In this document: positions 60,169-64,000 of the stretch, piece by piece
How positions within the stretch are numbered: position 1 is the stretch's first letter
Layout of the letters: every line of letters starts with the position of its first letter
DNA from: Hymenobacter jejuensis
GTDB lineage: Bacteria; Bacteroidota; Bacteroidia; Cytophagales; Hymenobacteraceae
Length of the DNA: 64,000 bases
Reading direction: 5' to 3'
NCBI RefSeq assembly: GCF_006337165.1
Contig: NZ_CP040896.1
Span: 5,022,001-5,086,000, forward strand
Notes under the pieces: generated by a model
The model's input: only the letters and a program-made list of their open reading frames with translations
Databases searched by the model: none
What the model was told of the DNA's origin: nothing
Position numbers and translations under genes: made by a program

Positions 60169-60936
60169 TTAACGACCCATCCAACCGCCATCAACGGTCA
60201 GGATGGTGCCGTGTACGTAATCGGCTGCGGCCGAGGCCAAAACACGGTGGGTCCTTTGAAATCGGCGGGCGTGCCCCACCGCCCGGCCGGAATGCGCCCA
60301 GAATGCTCTGCGAGCGCTCCGGGTCGTTGCGCAAAGCCTCGGTGTTGTCGGTGGCAATGTAGCCGGGGGCGATGGCGTTGACGTTGACGCCGCGGCCGGC
60401 CCATTCGTTGGCCAAGCCTTTCACCAAACTGCCGATAGCACCTTTGCTGGCCGCGTAGCCGGGCACATTGATGCCGCCCTGAAACGTAAGTAAAGAAGCC
60501 GTGAAAATGATCTTACCACTGCCCTGCGCCAGCATCCGTCCGCCCAAAGCACGGGCCAAGCGGAAGGGCGCGTCGAGGTTGATGGCCAGCACTTCGTCCC
60601 ACAGCGCATCGGCGTGCTCGGCCGCGGGGCGCGCTTGATGGTGCCAGCGTTGTTGATAAGGATGTCGATGCGCGGAAAATCCTGCTGCACTTGTTGAAGA
60701 AAGGCATCTACCTGACCACGCTGGCTAAAGTCCGCTTGGTAGGCCGTAAACTGCCGGCCCAGCGCCTGCACCTGCTGGGCCGTATCGCTGCCCTGTAAGG
60801 CCAACGAGGCCGACACGCCAATGATGTCGGCGCCGGTTTCGGCTAGGCCAACGGCCATCGCTTGCCCGATTCCTTTGTTGCAGCCCGTCACCAGAGCGAC
60901 TTTGCCTTCTAAGCTAAACAACGAGGCATTACTCAT
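60169..60936 (-). pseudogene. kduD: 2-dehydro-3-deoxy-D-gluconate 5-dehydrogenase, three inferred frameshifts
   Basis: Four consecutive frame pieces form one SDR: SLEGKVALVTGCNKGIGQAM and LINNAGTIKRAP, then EVLAINLDAPFRLARAL with PGYAASKGAIGSLVKG (Tyr-x-x-x-Lys), then AGRWGTPADFKGPTVF, then ADYVHGTILTVDGGWMGR. Single-base losses at 60626-60629, 60297-60299 and 60239-60242 join them into about 256 residues, the KduD size. It reduces 2,5-diketo-3-deoxygluconate to KDG. It is the first gene of the minus-strand run and is divergent from the LacI gene. Confidence 0.88.
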
Positions 60937-61076
60937 GCAGGTGAATCTGATTTATAAACTTTTCGGAGAAATAAGGTGTATTTCCAGTAGTCTTCACTGG
61001 CAATTACCTTTCTTAAGATTACAGGATGGTAAAACCAAAAGGAAGAGTATCATCATCTTTATTCGCGCAATCGTTG

Positions 61077-61092
61077 TCGGGAACGTTGCCGA
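61077..61092. promoter_or_regulatory. Candidate LacI-type operator
   Basis: TCGGGAAC-GTTGCCGA is a 16-bp palindrome with one mismatched pair and a central CG, the form typical of LacI-family sites. It lies in the 308-bp gap between the divergent kduD and lacI-type genes. I see no gene in that gap. Confidence 0.4.
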
Positions 61093-61244
61093 TAGCGGGC
61101 GTGACAATAATTCGTATAGGCCATAAGTTGAATTTGGGAAGCGAGTTCTACATTCAGGCCTTGAAAAGTTGTGGAACTGGTTTCGACAGTTCTTGGATTT
61201 TGCGAAGCTGATATTTCCAACCCTAGTCCTTTCCCTTCCTTGCA

Positions 61245-62278
61245 TTGGATACTTTCACCATAAAAGATATAGCCGCGCCCTCAACATTTCCACCTCCACG
61301 GTGTCGAGGGCCTTGCGCGGCAGTTACGAGATCAACCCCGAAACCAAGCGGCTGGTCATGGAGTGCGCCGAGCGGCTCAACTACCGGCCCAACCCATTGC
61401 GCTAAGCCTAAAAGGCAGCTCTAGCCGGGCAATTGCCGTGATTGTGCCCCAAATTGCCAACCCGTTTTTCTCGCAGGCCATCAACGGCATCGAGGCCATT
61501 GCCTACAACCGGGGCTATCATGTAATTATTTTCCAAACGCACGAGTCGTACGAGCGGGAGGTGGCCAACGTGCAGCAGTCGATGGCCCGGAAGGTGGATG
61601 GGCTGTTGATTTCACTTTCCAGTGAAACCTCGGACGTTTCGCACCTGAAAGAGATTCAGCAAAAGGGCTTGCCCCTGGTTTTGTTCGACCGGGTGTCGGC
61701 CGAATTGGAGGCCACGCAGGTTGTAGCAGACAATTTTGCGGGGCCTTCGCCGCAACCGAACACTTAATCAAAGCCGGTCGGCGGCGCATTGCGCATCTGA
61801 CTATTCCGCCGTGGCTTTCCATCACGCAGGAGCGCCTGGCCGGCTATCGGGCCGCGCTGGAGCAGTACGGCTTGCCTTTCGATGAAAACCTGGTGCGTTA
61901 CGGCACCTTCGGCCCCGATGAAGTTGGCCCGATGGTGGACGATCTGATGTCGCTGTCGCCTACCCCAGATGCCTTTTTTACCGCCAGCGACCGGCTCGCC
62001 ATGGGCTGCTTAACGGCCTTGCGGCAACGCCACGTAAACATTCCGGAAGACGTGTCGCTGATTGGTTTTACCAACCTAAATGTGGCCGACTTGCTGTCGC
62101 CTTCGCTGAGCACGGTGGTGCAGCCTGCGCAGGAAATCGGGCAAGTGGCCGCCGAACGCCTCATCGACCTGATCGAGCGCAAGCAGAAAGCCGCCCTATC
62201 GGCACGGTCAAAATCCCGACGGAACTGATCGTGCGCGAATCGTCGCGACCCGTGAACAAGCAGGCGCATCTTGTATAG
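61245..62278 (+). pseudogene. LacI-family transcriptional regulator, four inferred frameshifts
   Basis: Pieces in successive frames give the LacI order: TFTIKDIA, then ALNISTSTVSRALRGSYEIN (HTH), then SRAIAVIVPQIANPFFSQAI, then HLIKAGRRRIAHLTIPPWLS and DAFFTASDRLAMGCLTAL (sugar-binding core), then IGTVKIPTELIVRESS. Single-base losses at about 61273, 61393-61395, 61740-61743 and 62194-62196 explain the breaks. The start is probably TTG 61245 or a damaged ATG nearby. Its position opposite kduD suggests control of the pectin genes by a uronate intermediate such as KDG. Confidence 0.85.
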
Positions 62279-62320
62279 CAACAAATACCCAAGCAGCACC
62301 ATCCGCAGTTTTATAATACG

Positions 62321-62353
62321 TTTGTAAATAATTGATAATCAATTATTTACAAA
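62321..62353. repeat. Junction palindrome, perfect 33-bp copy
   Basis: Sixteen-base arms TTTGTAAATAATTGAT and ATCAATTATTTACAAA match perfectly around one A. It overlaps by a few bases the palindromic terminator that follows. Confidence 0.8.
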
Positions 62354-62395
62354 ACAACAAAGGCTTCGTCACTGACGAAGCCTTTGTTGTTTTGT
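62349..62395. terminator. Bidirectional terminator, 47-nt perfect palindrome
   Basis: Twenty-three-base arms (62349-62371 and 62373-62395, inner part AAAGGCTTCGTCA / TGACGAAGCCTTT) surround one C. It lies between the convergent LacI and SusD genes and ends with A/T-rich flanks on both sides. Confidence 0.85.
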
Positions 62396-62410
62396 AAGAG
62401 CTACTCGTTG

Positions 62411-64000
62411 TTAGTAACCCGCGTTTTGCTTGAGCGCGGCATCGGTATCCAAAGTAGTCTGGGGGATGGGCAGCAGTTCTTTGCCCTGGCCCGGCACGTA
62501 CTCAGCTGCCAGGCCGCTACCGGCACTGACGGTGGTCGTAGTGCCCAGCGTTACGCTGGTGCCATTGGGCTGAAGGTTAGATACATAGGGCGCATCTATG
62601 GCCTGCCGCCAGTTTACGCGCGTGGTGCCCGAAGGGGCGGTCGTGTTGGCCGGTGAAGGACGGTAGAAAGACCGGGTCCACTGGATCACTCCGTTTACGA
62701 CGCGGTAGTACTGGTACTGCGGCACGTTTTGGTAAGGGCTGGCCGCGGTCCGCATCAAATTAAGGTTGGCCTTGGTTTCGCTGATTTTCTGAGCCAGCAG
62801 GTTCCACCGCAGCAAGTCGTACTTACGGATGCCTTCGGAGCCAAATTCCAACAGACGCTCGTTCACGATGGCGTTGAACATCTCGTCTTTCGTGCTGGTC
62901 TTGAGATTGGCAGATGCACGGGTTGCATTGCCGCCAAAGCCGCGGGTCCGCACTTCCTTCAGGGCCGCAACGGCCGCCGTAGTCGGGCCATTCAACTCGT
63001 TGTCGGCTTCCGCAAACATCAAGAGCACATCGGCAAAACGGATGATCGGCCAGTTGTACCCGAGGTAGTTGTTGGTGCCGGGCAGCGCCGGAACGTGCCA
63101 GTCGCGGCGAAACTTGCCGTCGTAAATCGTATTCAGCGCTACCCCAGCTTGGTTGTTATTGGCCGGAATCTGGTAGGGAGCAATCGTGACGTCGCGGCGC
63201 ACATCGGTCGAGTCGAAAGCGTAGAAGTACGTGGGCACCACGGTCACGGCGCCCTGCGTCGAGCCGTACACGGTCGAGGCGTTGAGGCGCGGGCCGTTGT
63301 AGTAGCCCAGCTTCGAGTCGCCAGTAGCCGTGGAGCCGGTCATGCCCACTTCAAACATGATCTCGTTGGCCACGTCGTGACGCTGCTGATTTACACTCAG
63401 CCACAAGTCCGAGAAGCTGGGGTTGAGCGTGTGCTCGCCGCGCTTGCCCATGATGTCCAGGCACTCTTGGCGGGCAATTTTGTAGTAGTCGAGGTAATCG
63501 GAGGCACGCGTCATGGCGGTACCGTGAAGCGAATAACCGCCGCGCTGCAACGCGAGGCGCGCCGCAAAGCTTTCACGGCACCTTTGGTAATGCGCTCGTT
63601 TACCAAACCGGCCTGCGAGCGCCACGGCACCAGCTTTTCGGCAGTCAGCAGGTCAGCGATCAACTGCGTCAGAGTGGCGTTACGGTCGGCATTCGGCAGC
63701 TTGAAATCCTGGCCCGGTGTAGACGGGTTAAACTGCACCGGCACGTCGCCCCAGTTGCGAATCAGCTCGTAATAATATTGTGCCCGCAGCGTCAGGGCTT
63801 CGCCGTGGAGGCGGTGGAGAGCCGCCGTGTCGGCGCTGGAGCCGCTGGTGTATAGCGCCATCTCCGGGATGTTCTTGATGCAGATATTGGCCCGCTCCAC
63901 TCCTTGGTACAGGTTATTCCAGGGGTGATTACTTCCGTGTTGCTGGCGAACGCCTTGTAGCGCGCAATGCCCCGACGCCCCGTGTCGAACGTGCCCGACG
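62411..64000 (-). pseudogene. SusD/RagB-family outer-membrane lipoprotein, partial, two inferred frameshifts
   Basis: The right window edge cuts the N-terminal part. Readable SusD features are RRGIARYKAFASNTEV, then NNLYQGVERANICIKNIP, ALTLRAQYYYELIRNWGDVP, then ADVLLMFAEADNELNGPTTA, a FGSEGIRKYDLLRWNLLAQK segment and the C-terminus LLPIPQ...LKQNAGY. Frame breaks fall near 63930 and at the A-run 63566-63568, each explained by one lost base. SusD binds glycans at the cell surface beside a SusC porin, which should lie just right of the window. Here the glycan is expected to be pectin or oligogalacturonide. Confidence 0.88.

Noticed and set aside
56530..64000. Programmed ribosomal frameshifting in the pectin genes
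   Set aside because: There are too many events (14) in unrelated genes, with no common slippery site. All need one added base, which fits homopolymer errors better.
1..64000. CRISPR arrays, rRNA or tRNA genes
   Set aside because: No regularly spaced direct repeats, no rRNA-like stretch and no convincing tRNA cloverleaf were recognised. A tool such as tRNAscan-SE was not available to confirm this.

Overview
The window looks like a chromosomal segment of a GC-rich member of the Bacteroidota, most likely a Hymenobacter-like cytophagalean. The evidence is GC-rich coding sequence with AT-rich intergenic spacers, a TonB-dependent receptor with an N-terminal carboxypeptidase-like domain, a SusD-type lipoprotein, promoters of the Bacteroidota TAnnTTTG type, and few Shine-Dalgarno sequences. 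No rRNA, tRNA, CRISPR array or transposase gene was recognised.

Region 1 (1-7068) is a small glycan or glycoside uptake locus on the minus strand: an esterase cut by the window edge, a GH43 glycosidase and a TonB-dependent receptor. A divergent AraC-type regulator follows. Region 2 (7330-27268, plus strand) is one almost gap-free gene run. It opens with a small membrane protein and a secreted GH1 beta-glucosidase. Thirteen bases later comes an eight-gene aromatic ring-cleavage module of unknown substrate: extradiol dioxygenase, C-C hydrolase-like protein, HisD-like dehydrogenase, SDR, FAH-family protein, ABM monooxygenase, cyclase-family hydrolase and FAD monooxygenase. A full protocatechuate branch of the beta-ketoadipate pathway follows (pcaHGBDC, pobA, fused pcaIJ, pcaF), then a DUF3861 protein and malic enzyme. 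The receptor promoter and the GH1-operon promoter share a multipart block with identical spacing (two upstream boxes, a TAnnTTTG box and a GTGAGT-N4-ACTCAC palindrome), and they flank the AraC gene. I infer one regulon that takes up a plant phenolic glycoside, removes the sugar and degrades the aglycone to TCA intermediates. This is the best candidate in the window for an undescribed system.

Region 3 (27.4-45.8 kb) is mostly housekeeping or unlinked genes: a TetR regulator, cupin, YgjP-like metallopeptidase, DUF5996, YbaB, GT2, PspC-like, OmpA/TPR lipoprotein, PdhB, DinB, thioesterase, AnmK, a 7TM-type sensor kinase flanked by a direct repeat, an orphan Imm27-like protein, a TetR/NmrA divergent pair with a perfect 27-bp operator, a methyltransferase, and a DUF2256 protein.

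Region 4 (45.9-64 kb, mostly minus strand) is a complete pectin and galacturonate utilisation locus. It holds SusD, a LacI regulator, KduD, KduI, KdgF, a fused pectinesterase-PL10 pectate lyase, UxaB, UxaA, UxaC, KdgK, Eda, a hexuronate-type MFS transporter, an NTF2-like protein, fructose-1,6-bisphosphatase and an aldehyde dehydrogenase. Together they carry pectin to 2-keto-3-deoxygluconate, then to pyruvate and glyceraldehyde-3-phosphate, and on to gluconeogenesis. From about 56.5 kb to the right edge nearly every gene carries one or more single-base losses (14 inferred), nearly all in short homopolymers, whereas none was seen in the first 56 kb. This looks like a local consensus-quality problem rather than gene decay. 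A family of palindromes built on TTTGATnATCAAA sits at gene junctions throughout the window and often overlaps stop codons or abuts start codons.
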